This document shows positions 8,055 through 17,195 of a DNA stretch of 42,355 bases, piece by piece. The stretch lies in IMG/VR virus record IMGVR_UViG_3300032053_018310, positions 1 to 42,355 of that record, one strand, 5' to 3'. The notes beneath the pieces were generated by a model. The model did not search any database. It was not told the origin of the DNA and saw only the letters and a list, made by a program, of their open reading frames with translations. Source of the stretch: a virus. The translations under genes were made by a program, and so were the position numbers. The stretch's first letter is position 1, and every line of letters starts with the position of its first letter.

Positions 8055-9113
8055 ATGGATGATAAAAATAAATTTTTAGATGATGAAGAAGAGGCAATTT
8101 TAGAGGGAAGAGTTCCAACTACCGAAAAAGATCTTCAAGAAATAGTAGATGAGCATATAGATGATGACGATACTAATGATTTTGATCTTGATGATCAAGA
8201 AGAAGAAATTGACGTAGATTCTTTTGATGAACGAAGTAGACGTGCTAAACAAGAAGAAATTGAGAATAATAGAAAGCTTGTAGAACGTTTAAATGCTTTA
8301 GAAGAACAAGTTAATCAAAATAATGAAGAAAAAATAGCTAAAGAATATGAAATAGCACAGCAACGTAAAGTTATTTATCAACAACAAGCAGAAAGAATGA
8401 CTGCTGAATATAAAAAAGTGCAAGATGATATTGAAACTGTTAAAGCTATTAAACGGGATGCGGAATTAAAAGAAGAAAAGACACGTATATTTCAAGCTGA
8501 GGACACTTTAGAGAAGCTAAATGAAGCGCGCTTTAATTTAGATCTAAAAATGAGAGAATTTGCTAAGCAAGCTCCTCAGGACTATTCTAGTGATGAAGAG
8601 TATGTTACTGATAATCGCCCTACTCCACGAAAACAATCTTCTAAATTTGATCTTAATAAATTAGACCCTGATTCTAGGAGTTTTGTTAAAACTAATCCTT
8701 ATATGAATCCATCTTCAGAACATTATGATCAAGGACTTGTTGATGAAACCATAGCAGTTATGGAAGATTTAAAGAAAAAATATGTGTTTAGCGGCAAAAA
8801 AACAAAAGTTTATTCTGAAGAGTTTTATAAAGAAGTAGAAAATGCTATGCATAATAAATATAGCACTCGCGATGAAAGAATGCGTAATTTAGTAAATAAT
8901 CCTATAACGGGAGTAAGAAGAAATGGAGATGTTATGAAAGATAGAAGAAGTGAAAGTGTAGCAAATAATATGGCTCGACAATTAATTAAAAAAATTGAAG
9001 TATTGGATAAAAACCGTAAACCTATAAATCTTGAACTCAAATCTAAGTTATATAATAAATATAATGACAAACATCAACAATCCAAAGCCCATGAAAGAGG
9101 AGACTACTCATGA
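8055..9113 (+). CDS. Scaffold-like coiled-coil protein
   Basis: The 352-residue protein is very acidic in its first 60 residues and then forms a long charged coiled coil (about 65-165: LVERLNALEEQ, QQAERMTAEYKK). A less regular basic C-terminal part follows, ending near KSKLYNKYNDKHQQSKAH. It lies between portal and capsid genes, the place where phages keep internal scaffolding proteins; acidic N-terminus, coiled core and basic C-terminus are their usual layout. No protease gene is obvious nearby, so P22-like release rather than cleavage would be expected. The assignment is by architecture and context only. Confidence 0.65.
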   Translation: MDDKNKFLDDEEEAILEGRVPTTEKDLQEIVDEHIDDDDTNDFDLDDQEEEIDVDSFDERSRRAKQEEIENNRKLVERLNALEEQVNQNNEEKIAKEYEIAQQRKVIYQQQAERMTAEYKKVQDDIETVKAIKRDAELKEEKTRIFQAEDTLEKLNEARFNLDLKMREFAKQAPQDYSSDEEYVTDNRPTPRKQSSKFDLNKLDPDSRSFVKTNPYMNPSSEHYDQGLVDETIAVMEDLKKKYVFSGKKTKVYSEEFYKEVENAMHNKYSTRDERMRNLVNNPITGVRRNGDVMKDRRSESVANNMARQLIKKIEVLDKNRKPINLELKSKLYNKYNDKHQQSKAHERGDYS

Positions 9114-9637
9114 TTAATCAGGAAAATAAAGAAGATGAAGTAAGTTTTAAAGCTAGTAAAACTCGTTCTGAGGATAAACGCAAAACTAAATTATCTTATG
9201 ATGAGTATAGAACGACTATGATGAATAGTCGTCTTGGTAAATTACATATTCCAAAAGAAATAATTCCATCTGATAAAAAATGGTTATTTGCAGATCTTAA
9301 TCCTGCTAGTAAACGTGATTATCAAATGGAACTTATGGAGAAAGGTTGGATACCTGTTAAAAAAAGTATGCATCCATATTTTAATATTATTACTGAAAAG
9401 AATAAAAATAATAATGAAGATGTGGTAATAAGACATGGACAGATATTGATGGAGATAGATAAATATATTTGGGAATATCATGAGAAAGCTCATTATGAAT
9501 TAGCACTTCAAGGTGCAGCTACTGCAGGCCGTAAGCCTAATTATTCTCCAACACGCCCAGGATTATTTGAAAGAGCTGAGGGTAAAGTAAAAGAATATCG
9601 TCACGAAAGACGTCCGGTTAGAGATGATGATTTTTAA
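9110..9637 (+). CDS. Hypothetical phage protein after scaffold gene
   Basis: The 175-residue protein overlaps the preceding stop by four bases (ATGA), implying coupled translation. It is basic at both ends, with a conserved-looking core (WLFADLNPASKRDYQMELMEKGWIPV in two parts, followed by an IRHGQILMEIDK strand-helix). The core reads like a small phage protein that often accompanies portal and capsid genes, of unknown role. The C-terminus is Arg-rich and probably disordered. It is the last gene before an intrinsic terminator. Confidence 0.65.
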   Translation: MINQENKEDEVSFKASKTRSEDKRKTKLSYDEYRTTMMNSRLGKLHIPKEIIPSDKKWLFADLNPASKRDYQMELMEKGWIPVKKSMHPYFNIITEKNKNNNEDVVIRHGQILMEIDKYIWEYHEKAHYELALQGAATAGRKPNYSPTRPGLFERAEGKVKEYRHERRPVRDDDF

Positions 9638-9639
9638 TT

Positions 9640-9685
9640 TAGGAAATTTTAACGGCGCATCCATTAAAATTTCCTATTTTTCTTT
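9640..9685 (+). terminator. Intrinsic terminator ending the early head-gene block
   Basis: A perfect 13-base inverted repeat (left arm TAGGAAATTTTAA at 9640-9652, right arm 9664-9676) encloses an 11-base GC-rich loop and is followed by TTTTCTTTAT. It lies three bases after the preceding stop codon. Confidence 0.75.
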
Positions 9686-9769
9686 ATAAACAAATTATAG
9701 TTTAAATCAAAACATTTTATTCTTTATTTTTTCTTTATTTCTCAAGAAATCAATCATTATTACAAATTT

Positions 9770-9798
9770 TTGACATCTCTTTGTTAGTTACCTACAAT
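9770..9798 (+). promoter_or_regulatory. Near-consensus promoter of the capsid/tail operon
   Basis: TTGACA (9770-9775) and TACAAT (9793-9798) are spaced by exactly 17 bases. The promoter follows the terminator at 9640 and precedes the capsid-cluster gene at 9846, whose ribosome site is AAAGGAGATAAC. It is one of the best sigma70-type matches in the window, as expected for high virion-protein expression. Confidence 0.75.
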
Positions 9799-9845
9799 AT
9801 TAATATAGGTCGGAAAACTTATATTAATTAAAGGAGATAACTAAC

Positions 9846-10448
9846 ATGGGAATTTATAATCAAAATCTAGGAATGAATCCAGTAAAATCTATGGCTTCTC
9901 ATCCTTATTCATCAACTTTCTTATGGTATGCTATAGCAAGTGGAACTGCTGCAAATATTTTTGTAGGAACTCCTGTTGCAATTACTGCCGGTCTTATAAC
10001 TGTTGCTACTTCAGGCAATCCACCATTTCTAGGTTCAGCAAGAGCATTTAAAGATTTTACAACCGGTGGTACAGGAATAGTTGCACCAAGTGCAAATCAA
10101 GGAGTTGTTCCATCAACGATCCAACAATATTGGGCAGCTAATACAGTAAAACCTACAGGTGTTCAAACATATGTAGCAGTAGAAGTAGATCGACACACAC
10201 TTTATGATATGCAAGCTGATGCAATACAATTACCTACCGGTTTTGCCCAAACTCAAATAGCAACTCTTAATAATTTTAGTACTTCAGTTGGTTTTAGAAC
10301 TGTCGATGGCAATACTTCAACAGGTTATTCAACAACAAAAATAGGAGCTGGCGGTGTTAATATGAAATTAGTAAATGTATCACCTAGTAACGCATGGAGT
10401 ACACCATTAAATAATGCTCTGTTTATACCTTATAGTTACATTTTATAA
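9846..10448 (+). CDS. Probable head decoration or minor capsid protein
   Basis: The 200-residue product has low charge and is rich in Thr, Ala, Gly and Pro, with repeated beta-type segments typical of virion surface proteins. It is the first gene after the strong promoter and lies 50 bases upstream of the capsid gene. A hydrophobic stretch near residues 26-55 (WYAIASGTAANIFVG, AITAGLITVA) is more likely beta structure than a membrane segment. No family recognised; decoration or head-completion role inferred from position and composition. Confidence 0.6.
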   Translation: MGIYNQNLGMNPVKSMASHPYSSTFLWYAIASGTAANIFVGTPVAITAGLITVATSGNPPFLGSARAFKDFTTGGTGIVAPSANQGVVPSTIQQYWAANTVKPTGVQTYVAVEVDRHTLYDMQADAIQLPTGFAQTQIATLNNFSTSVGFRTVDGNTSTGYSTTKIGAGGVNMKLVNVSPSNAWSTPLNNALFIPYSYIL

Positions 10449-10498
10449 TTACCTTTTACCATAATTAATTAATAAAACATTTAAGAGGAGATATTTAA

Positions 10499-11401
10499 AT
10501 GGCACAAGTAACAAGATCACAAATTATAAATTTTATGTGGCCTGGATTAAGCTTAGTATTATGTGATGCTAAGTATTATGAAAGTTTATATAAAAAATAT
10601 TTTAAATTAGTTCCAACTAAAAAAGCATTTGATATAGTTGTTGAATATGCACCAATGGGATATGCGAAAGCAATGAACGAAGGTGAAGCATATGAACTAC
10701 AAACTAACTTCATTATCAATAAAACGCAGTACGATCATACAAGCTTTTCGTCAGCTATAGAGTTTACTTTCGAATCAATCGACGATAATTTATATACCGA
10801 TGAATTTCCAAATGCCGGAGAGCAAATTAAAACTTCTTTAGTATTAACTCGTGACGTAAATGCTACTAACGTATTTAATTTTGCGTTTAATAATACTAAT
10901 CCGATTGGAGATGGGCAATCATTTGCATCAAATCAACATCCAACAGCAGTTGGTGTATATTCTAACGTTCTTTCTCCTGCTACTTTTAGCGAGACAGCTC
11001 TTACAGATATGATAACAATTGCTCAGACATTACCTGATGCCGCTGGTAAAGTATTGAATTATGAAGGTGATAAATTACTTTGTTCACCAACTCTTCAATA
11101 TGACGTGGCTCGAGTGTTATTTAGTGCTGAACGTCCTGGTACTGCTAATCGTGATATCGGTGTTATATATCATCAGGGATTTATAAAAGGTGGTTATGTG
11201 GTTAATCCTTACTTAACTAATGCTAACTCATTTTTCTTATTTACAACATGTCCTAATGGATTGCTTTTCTATGAGAAAAACATGGCTGAAGTATCTTCAT
11301 GGATGGATGAAAAGAATAGAACTGTTGGTATGGGTGGCTTTGACCGCTATTCAAGTGGCCCAAGTAATGCTAGATCAACTATTTGTTGCCAAGGTTTTTA
11401 A
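10499..11401 (+). CDS. Major capsid protein, HK97-type
   Basis: The 300-residue protein has the layout of Mu-F-like HK97-fold capsid proteins. It has an N-terminal arm, an E-loop region with YELQTNFIINKTQYDHTSF, a GDGQSFASNQHP turn (near 137-148; compare DGKPLFxxxHP in relatives), a DMITIAQTLPDAAGKVLN helix, and LLCSPTLQYDVARVL leading into the A-domain. The C-terminus ends in STICCQGF. It has a strong ribosome site (AAGAGGAGATATTTAA) behind the late promoter. No separate delta domain or protease motif is seen. I am confident that this is the shell subunit, less about the subfamily. Confidence 0.85.
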   Translation: MAQVTRSQIINFMWPGLSLVLCDAKYYESLYKKYFKLVPTKKAFDIVVEYAPMGYAKAMNEGEAYELQTNFIINKTQYDHTSFSSAIEFTFESIDDNLYTDEFPNAGEQIKTSLVLTRDVNATNVFNFAFNNTNPIGDGQSFASNQHPTAVGVYSNVLSPATFSETALTDMITIAQTLPDAAGKVLNYEGDKLLCSPTLQYDVARVLFSAERPGTANRDIGVIYHQGFIKGGYVVNPYLTNANSFFLFTTCPNGLLFYEKNMAEVSSWMDEKNRTVGMGGFDRYSSGPSNARSTICCQGF

Positions 11402-11416
11402 TTTAAAGAGGTTATA

Positions 11417-12223
11417 ATGGTTTTTTCATTAACTACGCAGAATCAATTTTATCAACCTAATAATGTTGGTAATTTAATTAGCATTGGTACAGTAAAAGCT
11501 AAAGCTTTAAATGGAAGTCAAGTAGGTGTTCCACAACCTCAACTTGGTTCTATTTCGGTTGCGCCATTGGCTGCAAGCGTTACTACATTAGCTAATGCAG
11601 TAGCTGCAACTACTAGTGCTTCTTATATACCTCTTACAGCTAGTGTTGGTGCGACAGCAGTACCTGGTATTTATAACAAATATACTAATACAACTGATAC
11701 AGTTTATTTTTTTGATACTCCACGTGCAGTATCTATTACTTTAGCTGCTGGTTCCACTACTACTACTTTTACTATATGGGGATTTGATGAAGATGATGTA
11801 TTTATGACTGAACAAATCCTTAATGTAGCTGCTAATACTACAGTTCCAGGCAAGAAAGCCTTCGCTGGAGTTACTAGAGTTTGGGCAGGGGGTGCTACTG
11901 TTGGCGCAATTTCAGTAGGTACAACTGCTATTATCGGTCTTCCTTATGTATTAGAGAATGTTAATAGAATTCTTGGTTCAGGTAATTTTGGATCAAACAA
12001 TATATTTGGTACAACTCTTGCAACTTTTTATACCGTAGCAAGTTTGTCTATTTTAGCAAATAGCGGTGATATTAGAGGTACTGTAAATTTATCAACTTTT
12101 ACTCTTAATGGAATAAATAGGCTTGTTGTGGCCTGGATTATGGCTGCAAGCACTAATGATGTAAATCAACAAAATTATAGAACTGTTTATGGAGTGGCTC
12201 AGTACGCAGTTCCTTATAATTAA
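11417..12223 (+). CDS. Beta-rich capsid decoration-like protein (copy 1)
   Basis: The 268-residue protein is rich in Thr, Ala and Val, with a segment FTIWGFDEDDVFMTEQILNV and downstream strands resembling a domain found in phage head-decoration and tail-accessory proteins (pattern: FT-x-x-G-x-D-x-x-G/D-x-x-x-TE). The next gene carries the same pattern (VTIVGKDVFGNIVTEVL), suggesting an ancient duplication. It follows the capsid gene by 15 bases with a moderate ribosome site. A structural surface protein is likely; the exact partner is unknown. Confidence 0.6.
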   Translation: MVFSLTTQNQFYQPNNVGNLISIGTVKAKALNGSQVGVPQPQLGSISVAPLAASVTTLANAVAATTSASYIPLTASVGATAVPGIYNKYTNTTDTVYFFDTPRAVSITLAAGSTTTTFTIWGFDEDDVFMTEQILNVAANTTVPGKKAFAGVTRVWAGGATVGAISVGTTAIIGLPYVLENVNRILGSGNFGSNNIFGTTLATFYTVASLSILANSGDIRGTVNLSTFTLNGINRLVVAWIMAASTNDVNQQNYRTVYGVAQYAVPYN

Positions 12224-12238
12224 AACGGAGATTTACTG

Positions 12239-12928
12239 ATGAAGATTCAAGTACTTAATAGCTATTTAGCTGCTAATACTAGCTTTTATGCTGCTGTTCA
12301 AAGTAGAACAGGCGCTGGAGCATTAGTACTTAATTATGCTGCTCTTAATGCAAATGCAAATATTGTAGTATCAACTCCACAGTGGAATCGACAAATTACT
12401 TTTACCTCAGTTGGAAATAACTCAGCAACTAATGTTACTATTGTTGGTAAAGATGTATTTGGAAATATCGTTACTGAAGTTCTAACTGGATCTAATAATA
12501 ATACAAAGTCTTCAGTTCAATATTATAGTACATTAATTTCTCTAACTACTAACGGAAATATTACTGCGATGAGCGTAGGTTTTGGTATCTTAGCTCAATC
12601 TGTACCTTTTAAAATGTCAATGAATGTTCAAAAATCTCAATGGGCAGTACAAATTGAAGTAGGAGGAACGATAAATTATGATTTGCAATATACATTGTTT
12701 CCTTTTGAGAATTACATTTCCCTACCAACATTTGATCCTACAGATAATTGGCTTAATGTTCCCATAATAGCACCTGGAGGGAATAGCGGCACAGGTACAG
12801 TAGTAGCTAATCTCTCGACTTCACAATATTTAAATTTTGCAGCACCTGTTTATGCAATTAGATTTGTGATTAATTCAGGGGTAGCTCCTACATTTCAAGC
12901 ATTTATGGCTCAACAAGGAACATTATAA
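12239..12928 (+). CDS. Beta-rich capsid decoration-like protein (copy 2)
   Basis: This 229-residue protein shares with the preceding gene the pattern of strand, G-x-D, G-x-x-V-TE and a Thr/Asn-rich strand pair in its central half (ITFTSVGNNSATNVTIVGKD). It has no signal peptide or membrane helix. The gene order capsid, decoration-like, decoration-like, gp4-like suggests that the pair builds or decorates the head shell or the head-tail junction. Family not identified by name. Confidence 0.6.
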   Translation: MKIQVLNSYLAANTSFYAAVQSRTGAGALVLNYAALNANANIVVSTPQWNRQITFTSVGNNSATNVTIVGKDVFGNIVTEVLTGSNNNTKSSVQYYSTLISLTTNGNITAMSVGFGILAQSVPFKMSMNVQKSQWAVQIEVGGTINYDLQYTLFPFENYISLPTFDPTDNWLNVPIIAPGGNSGTGTVVANLSTSQYLNFAAPVYAIRFVINSGVAPTFQAFMAQQGTL

Positions 12929-12939
12929 AGGAGGGTTAA

Positions 12940-14010
12940 ATGACAATTACCCTTAATCCTTTTATAAATATAACAGTAAATCAAATTGTTATAGAGTCTT
13001 TTGAACGCATTGGTTTAACTCTACCTGAATTAGTTGGAAATCCTCTTAGTAGCGCAATAAATTCTTTAAATATCTTACTTACTGATTGGGCACGATACAA
13101 TAATCTTTATAGTATTCAACCATTTATGACTAATTTGATAGGTAGCCAAAAAAACTATCAATTACCGATAGGCACTGCTGATATTCCTGAGCGTGAAGTA
13201 TCTGTTGCAAATATCACAAGACAACTTGGAGGAGCGGCGTCTTCTGATTCTGGTGTTGCTGAGAATGCATTTGACGGCAACCCTAATACTGCTTGTATTC
13301 AAAATTCGCCAAATGGGTGGATTGAGTTTCAATATGATAATGATGGTTTTGCTATAGATTATATAGGTATTCAGGCAAATGTTACTACTCAATATAATCT
13401 TATTATTGAATATGCGATAAATACTTATAATTATATTAATGACATTTGGACTACAGTAATTACGCCAGGATCTCAAACTTATACGCAAGGGCAACAAGTA
13501 TGGTTTGTAAACAAAGTTGCTCAATTGGCTGTTGCTTGGAGAATTAGAGAGACTGGCGGTGATATATTAAATATTCAAGAGATTTATTTTTGTACGCATA
13601 ATATCTCAAGACAAATTAGTTTACTTAGTCGCAGTCAATATTTAGGAATAGCAACTAAAGATCAATTAGGAAGTGTTTCAAGTTATTTATTTAATAGAGA
13701 TATTAATCCTTCAATTACTTTATGGCCTGTTCCTGATGGTAAACTTAATTATCCTTATCTTATTCTTAATTTAAAAATTCTAAATCCACAAATTAATAAT
13801 CTGACGGATATCATTAATATTCCTAATAGATTTTATGAAGCTTTATGTGCAAATTTAGCTCTTAAACTTGCTGAGAAAGATAAAATAATGGGTATCGAAG
13901 TATCACCTGATAAAATGGCTAATTTAATGCAATCAGCTGCAAAATCTATGGAAGATATCGAACAAGAAGATACTGAACATGCACCATATATTTTTCAGTT
14001 TAATTTATGA
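12940..14010 (+). CDS. P22 gp4-like head-tail connector with inserted carbohydrate-binding-like domain
   Basis: The 356-residue protein begins with the helical region of gp4-type packaged-DNA stabilisation proteins (INSLNILLTDWARYNNLYSI near 40-59) and resumes with ISLLSRSQYLGIATKDQLG and a C-terminal helical bundle (FYEALCANLALKLAEKDK). Between about 88 and 220 an extra beta-rich block is inserted. It contains GVAENAFDGNPNTACIQ and NGWIEFQYD, the signature of an F5/8 type C (discoidin) jelly-roll. gp4 proteins extend the portal and carry the tail; the insert may project outward to bind glycans or other virion proteins. A strong GGAGG site precedes the ATG. Confidence 0.75.
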   Translation: MTITLNPFINITVNQIVIESFERIGLTLPELVGNPLSSAINSLNILLTDWARYNNLYSIQPFMTNLIGSQKNYQLPIGTADIPEREVSVANITRQLGGAASSDSGVAENAFDGNPNTACIQNSPNGWIEFQYDNDGFAIDYIGIQANVTTQYNLIIEYAINTYNYINDIWTTVITPGSQTYTQGQQVWFVNKVAQLAVAWRIRETGGDILNIQEIYFCTHNISRQISLLSRSQYLGIATKDQLGSVSSYLFNRDINPSITLWPVPDGKLNYPYLILNLKILNPQINNLTDIINIPNRFYEALCANLALKLAEKDKIMGIEVSPDKMANLMQSAAKSMEDIEQEDTEHAPYIFQFNL

Positions 14011-14717
14011 AATATAAGAAAAATCGTCGTTATCAACCTTATTCTTTTAGGAATCATCATCCTACTGCTAAATGTGATATATCTGGCTTTAAGATTATGC
14101 ATTATGATTTAAGAAAACAATATGAGTGGTATGGCAATACTTTAACTTTTACCGGATTTTATGCTCATAAAGATTTTTCAACAGAGCCTAATCCTCAAGG
14201 AAAAGTTTTAGCATTACCTGGTGATCCATTTCCAGTTAACACTCCTCGTCCTTTTTATGTGCAACCTACTGAGGCTGTGACACTTAATAACACCGGTAAC
14301 ACAGTGATTTACACTATTGGTGGCTCACCAGTAATTATTAATCCTAACATTACTATATCCCAAGCAAACGGTGCTACAGATTTAAGTATGGGTATATTAC
14401 AAGTGCTTATCTATGATAATGTAACTTTAGAAGATAATTTAACTGTTATAAGCGGTGGGTCGGTAGTTGTTAGTGGAAACTATGTAATAGTTGGTGGAAT
14501 AAATATAGGAACTACTCGGGGTGGATTAAACGGAACACCACTTTATATAATATTACAACCAGGAGCTAATAATACTAACGCTTCTGCGATTTTGCAGAAC
14601 ATTAATTTTTCAACTTTTAATTCCCAAATAATTAATAAAAGTGTAAAATTCATAGTAATGAATAATGCAGGTATAAATAGTGACGGAGGTTACACTAATA
14701 TACTTTGCCAGGAATAG
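14007..14717 (+). CDS. Virion protein with conserved phage N-terminal domain and beta C-terminus
   Basis: The 236-residue product overlaps the gp4-like gene by four bases (ATGA). Its first 60 residues (AKCDISGFKIMHYDLRKQYEW, then WYGNTLTFTGF and STEPNPQGK) match a small protein family that sits between gp4 and gp10 homologues in many phages, in which a C-D-x-S/T-G-F-K motif and a WNGL-like motif precede HPQ. The rest is a Thr/Asn/Gly-rich beta region, probably fibrous. Its role in tail assembly is unknown. Confidence 0.6.
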   Translation: MKYKKNRRYQPYSFRNHHPTAKCDISGFKIMHYDLRKQYEWYGNTLTFTGFYAHKDFSTEPNPQGKVLALPGDPFPVNTPRPFYVQPTEAVTLNNTGNTVIYTIGGSPVIINPNITISQANGATDLSMGILQVLIYDNVTLEDNLTVISGGSVVVSGNYVIVGGINIGTTRGGLNGTPLYIILQPGANNTNASAILQNINFSTFNSQIINKSVKFIVMNNAGINSDGGYTNILCQE

Positions 14718-14737
14718 GAGGAAAGTAGGAGACAACT

Positions 14738-15391
14738 ATGCCACTAGCCCAAAATGATTATTTTGGATTGGTCAATGATATACAGCAATATATGCAGAAT
14801 TCTTCATTGTCCCTTTCCAATGAAATACCTAGATTTATATCTAATGCTCAACAAGCTATTGCGCTTGATTTAAAGTCTATTGAAGATCGAGTTACTAGGG
14901 ATTTTATTATATCTGCTGGTCAACCGATCTTTTCAAAGCCTATTGATTATAAAAATCTATCTACATTTTATATTTTTACTGCTAATCCTGCTACACCAAC
15001 CTTATTTAATGTTTTAACACCGCTAAAATCAGCATCATTAGATTATTGTTATAAATATGCGCCTAATCAATCAATATTAGCAACTCCTGAGTATATTGCC
15101 GAAGCAGATGTTTATAATTTTCTTATAGCACCAACTCCTAATCAAAATTATGCTGCTAGAATAATATATTATCAATTACCTTTAGCACTTAGTGAGCTAA
15201 CACCAACTAATACTCTTACTAACAACGCTTATAATTTATTACTTTATCGATGTTTACTTGAAGCTATTCCATATGAGAAAGCTGATGAGCGTACTAAATA
15301 CGATCAATTATATGCTGATACTTTAGGCAAATATCAACGAGAAGAACAAATGCGCAAAACCTCAGGATTCTTTACAAGGAGCTTACAATGA
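14738..15391 (+). CDS. Head-tail adaptor / tail-completion protein
   Basis: The 217-residue, mostly helical protein (IPRFISNAQQAIALDLKSIE near 28-47, then YNLLLYRCLLEAIPYEKADE near the C-terminus) has the pattern of phage adaptor proteins that dock to the portal or gp4 ring. The DRVTRDFIISAGQP motif is typical of this group. AGGAGACAACT supplies the ribosome site, and the stop overlaps the next ATG by four bases. Connector function is inferred from pattern and gene order. Confidence 0.65.
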   Translation: MPLAQNDYFGLVNDIQQYMQNSSLSLSNEIPRFISNAQQAIALDLKSIEDRVTRDFIISAGQPIFSKPIDYKNLSTFYIFTANPATPTLFNVLTPLKSASLDYCYKYAPNQSILATPEYIAEADVYNFLIAPTPNQNYAARIIYYQLPLALSELTPTNTLTNNAYNLLLYRCLLEAIPYEKADERTKYDQLYADTLGKYQREEQMRKTSGFFTRSLQ

Positions 15392-17184
15392 CCTTTAGTT
15401 TTAACAATCCCTATTCTTTATTTCCTACATCACCTAGTCAATATGGATATGAAGAAATTAATTTAATTGGAAATTCTATTTTTGCATGGCCTGAGAATAA
15501 TTCAGATTCACAATTTATAATTGCTCAGCAAATGTATGTAAGTACTAATAATATTGCTAATCAATTTATTTTTCCACCTGCTAATTTAGTAGGAACAGGT
15601 AGAACATTTCAGATATTTAATTTTGGAAGCCTTGAATTTACTATTTATGACAATGATGGCATTTCTTTAGCCACTATTGATCCCGGTCAACTTTATCAAT
15701 GTACCGTAACAGATAATAGCAGTGCTGCCGGTATATGGGGTGTATTATTATTAGGTGCTGGAACTTCGGGAGCAGATGCTAATGCTTTATCAGGTTACGG
15801 ACTTTCTTCGCTTACTAATTCTAAGATTAATACTAATCTTCCTGAAATAGTAATAACAAGTGCTTATACAGTTCAGCCTAGTGATCGTGGATCAATACTT
15901 AGTTATACCGGCGGCACTAATAATATTATTCTTCCTTCTCCTGTAGATGGATTTATAGTTGGCGTTATTAATAATAGTACAGTTGGTGGACTTGTAACTC
16001 TACAACCTCCCTTTGGTTATACTATTAATAATGCTTCTAATTTAAGTCTTGCTCCTGGTGATTCTACTTTTATTATTGGTGGTGCTAATTACAATGCTAT
16101 TGGAATTGGAAGACTAAATTTTGGTATTGATTCATTACTTGAATTAGATGTGTCTGCAAGTATTAATATAACTTTAACTACTGCTCAATCTAATAATAAT
16201 ATTATAATATTTTCTGGAAATTTATCTAATAATATTAATGTTTTTTTTACTCCTGTACAGGTAAATAAATATGATATTTATAATAATACTACCGGTGGTT
16301 TTAATATTACAGTTTCTACTTTTGGTGGAATAAATACTTATCTTTTAAAAGATCAGGAAAGATATGCTTATTTTACTGATACTTCTGAATTATATAACGT
16401 TCCAAGTAATGTAGGAGCTTCTAATTTAGCTAGTTTTTGGCTATCTAGTTCAAATTCTTCTTTACCTAATCAAGTAAATCTTGGAAATTTACAAAATGGG
16501 TTAGTTGGTATTAATGTGGCTTTATCAACAGCCACTCCCTACACTGTTCCTATTTATAATGATTTAAGTTCAAATAATTTCTTTCTTGGTACTAATTCAG
16601 TGCCTTCTCCGCTTCCTACTGGTACTAATAACACAGCAGTTGGTATTAATACTGGGAGTGTGATATCTATTGGGGTACAAAACACAGCTTTTGGATCTTA
16701 CGCACTTAATTCAAATACTACTGGTTCAGGTAATACAGCAGTTGGCGTTAATTCTGGAGCTTCTTATGACGATAACAATGAATGTATATTTATTGGTTTT
16801 AATTCTGATTCTAGTGTTGGAAATTTAATTAATGCTATTGCAATTGGTAGCGGTGCACAGGTTACAGCTTCTAATACTATGATACTTGGAGCACCAGGTA
16901 CAGCAGTAGCTGTTCATTCATTAGATAATTTAGTTGTGACTGCTAATAACGCTGTAAATGGAACTGTTGGAACAGTTCAATTAAATGGCACTACTAACGT
17001 AGTAGTAAATACCACTGCATGTAAAACAACTTCAAGGGTATTTCTTACTCCTATTACTAATGTGCTACCGCTTAATAATAGTCTTGCAACAGTGAATACT
17101 ATAGCTAATGGTAGCTTTAATGTTGTAGGTGCATTGGTAGCAGATGACTCTTTTGTTCAATGGTTTATAGTTAACCCGGTATAA
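15388..17184 (+). CDS. Tail fibre or needle protein with YadA-like head repeats
   Basis: The 598-residue protein is beta-rich with almost no Cys or Lys. Residues about 410-505 carry repeated NTAVG and NTAFG units (NNTAVGINTG, QNTAFGSYAL, GNTAVGVNSG, then AIGSGA), the left-handed parallel beta-roll of trimeric adhesins and of many tail fibres. The N-terminal third probably binds the tail hub and the C-terminus may be the host-contacting tip. No S74 intramolecular chaperone (Ser-Lys dyad) is apparent. Position before the gp10-like hub gene supports a tail role. Receptor unknown. Confidence 0.75.
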   Translation: MTFSFNNPYSLFPTSPSQYGYEEINLIGNSIFAWPENNSDSQFIIAQQMYVSTNNIANQFIFPPANLVGTGRTFQIFNFGSLEFTIYDNDGISLATIDPGQLYQCTVTDNSSAAGIWGVLLLGAGTSGADANALSGYGLSSLTNSKINTNLPEIVITSAYTVQPSDRGSILSYTGGTNNIILPSPVDGFIVGVINNSTVGGLVTLQPPFGYTINNASNLSLAPGDSTFIIGGANYNAIGIGRLNFGIDSLLELDVSASINITLTTAQSNNNIIIFSGNLSNNINVFFTPVQVNKYDIYNNTTGGFNITVSTFGGINTYLLKDQERYAYFTDTSELYNVPSNVGASNLASFWLSSSNSSLPNQVNLGNLQNGLVGINVALSTATPYTVPIYNDLSSNNFFLGTNSVPSPLPTGTNNTAVGINTGSVISIGVQNTAFGSYALNSNTTGSGNTAVGVNSGASYDDNNECIFIGFNSDSSVGNLINAIAIGSGAQVTASNTMILGAPGTAVAVHSLDNLVVTANNAVNGTVGTVQLNGTTNVVVNTTACKTTSRVFLTPITNVLPLNNSLATVNTIANGSFNVVGALVADDSFVQWFIVNPV

Positions 17185-17195
17185 AGGCATAAATT

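Noticed and set aside
13162-13524. Minus-strand 120-codon frame under the gp4-like gene
   Set aside because: It lies opposite a clear coding frame, is Ile/Ser-rich without a motif, and lacks a start signal.
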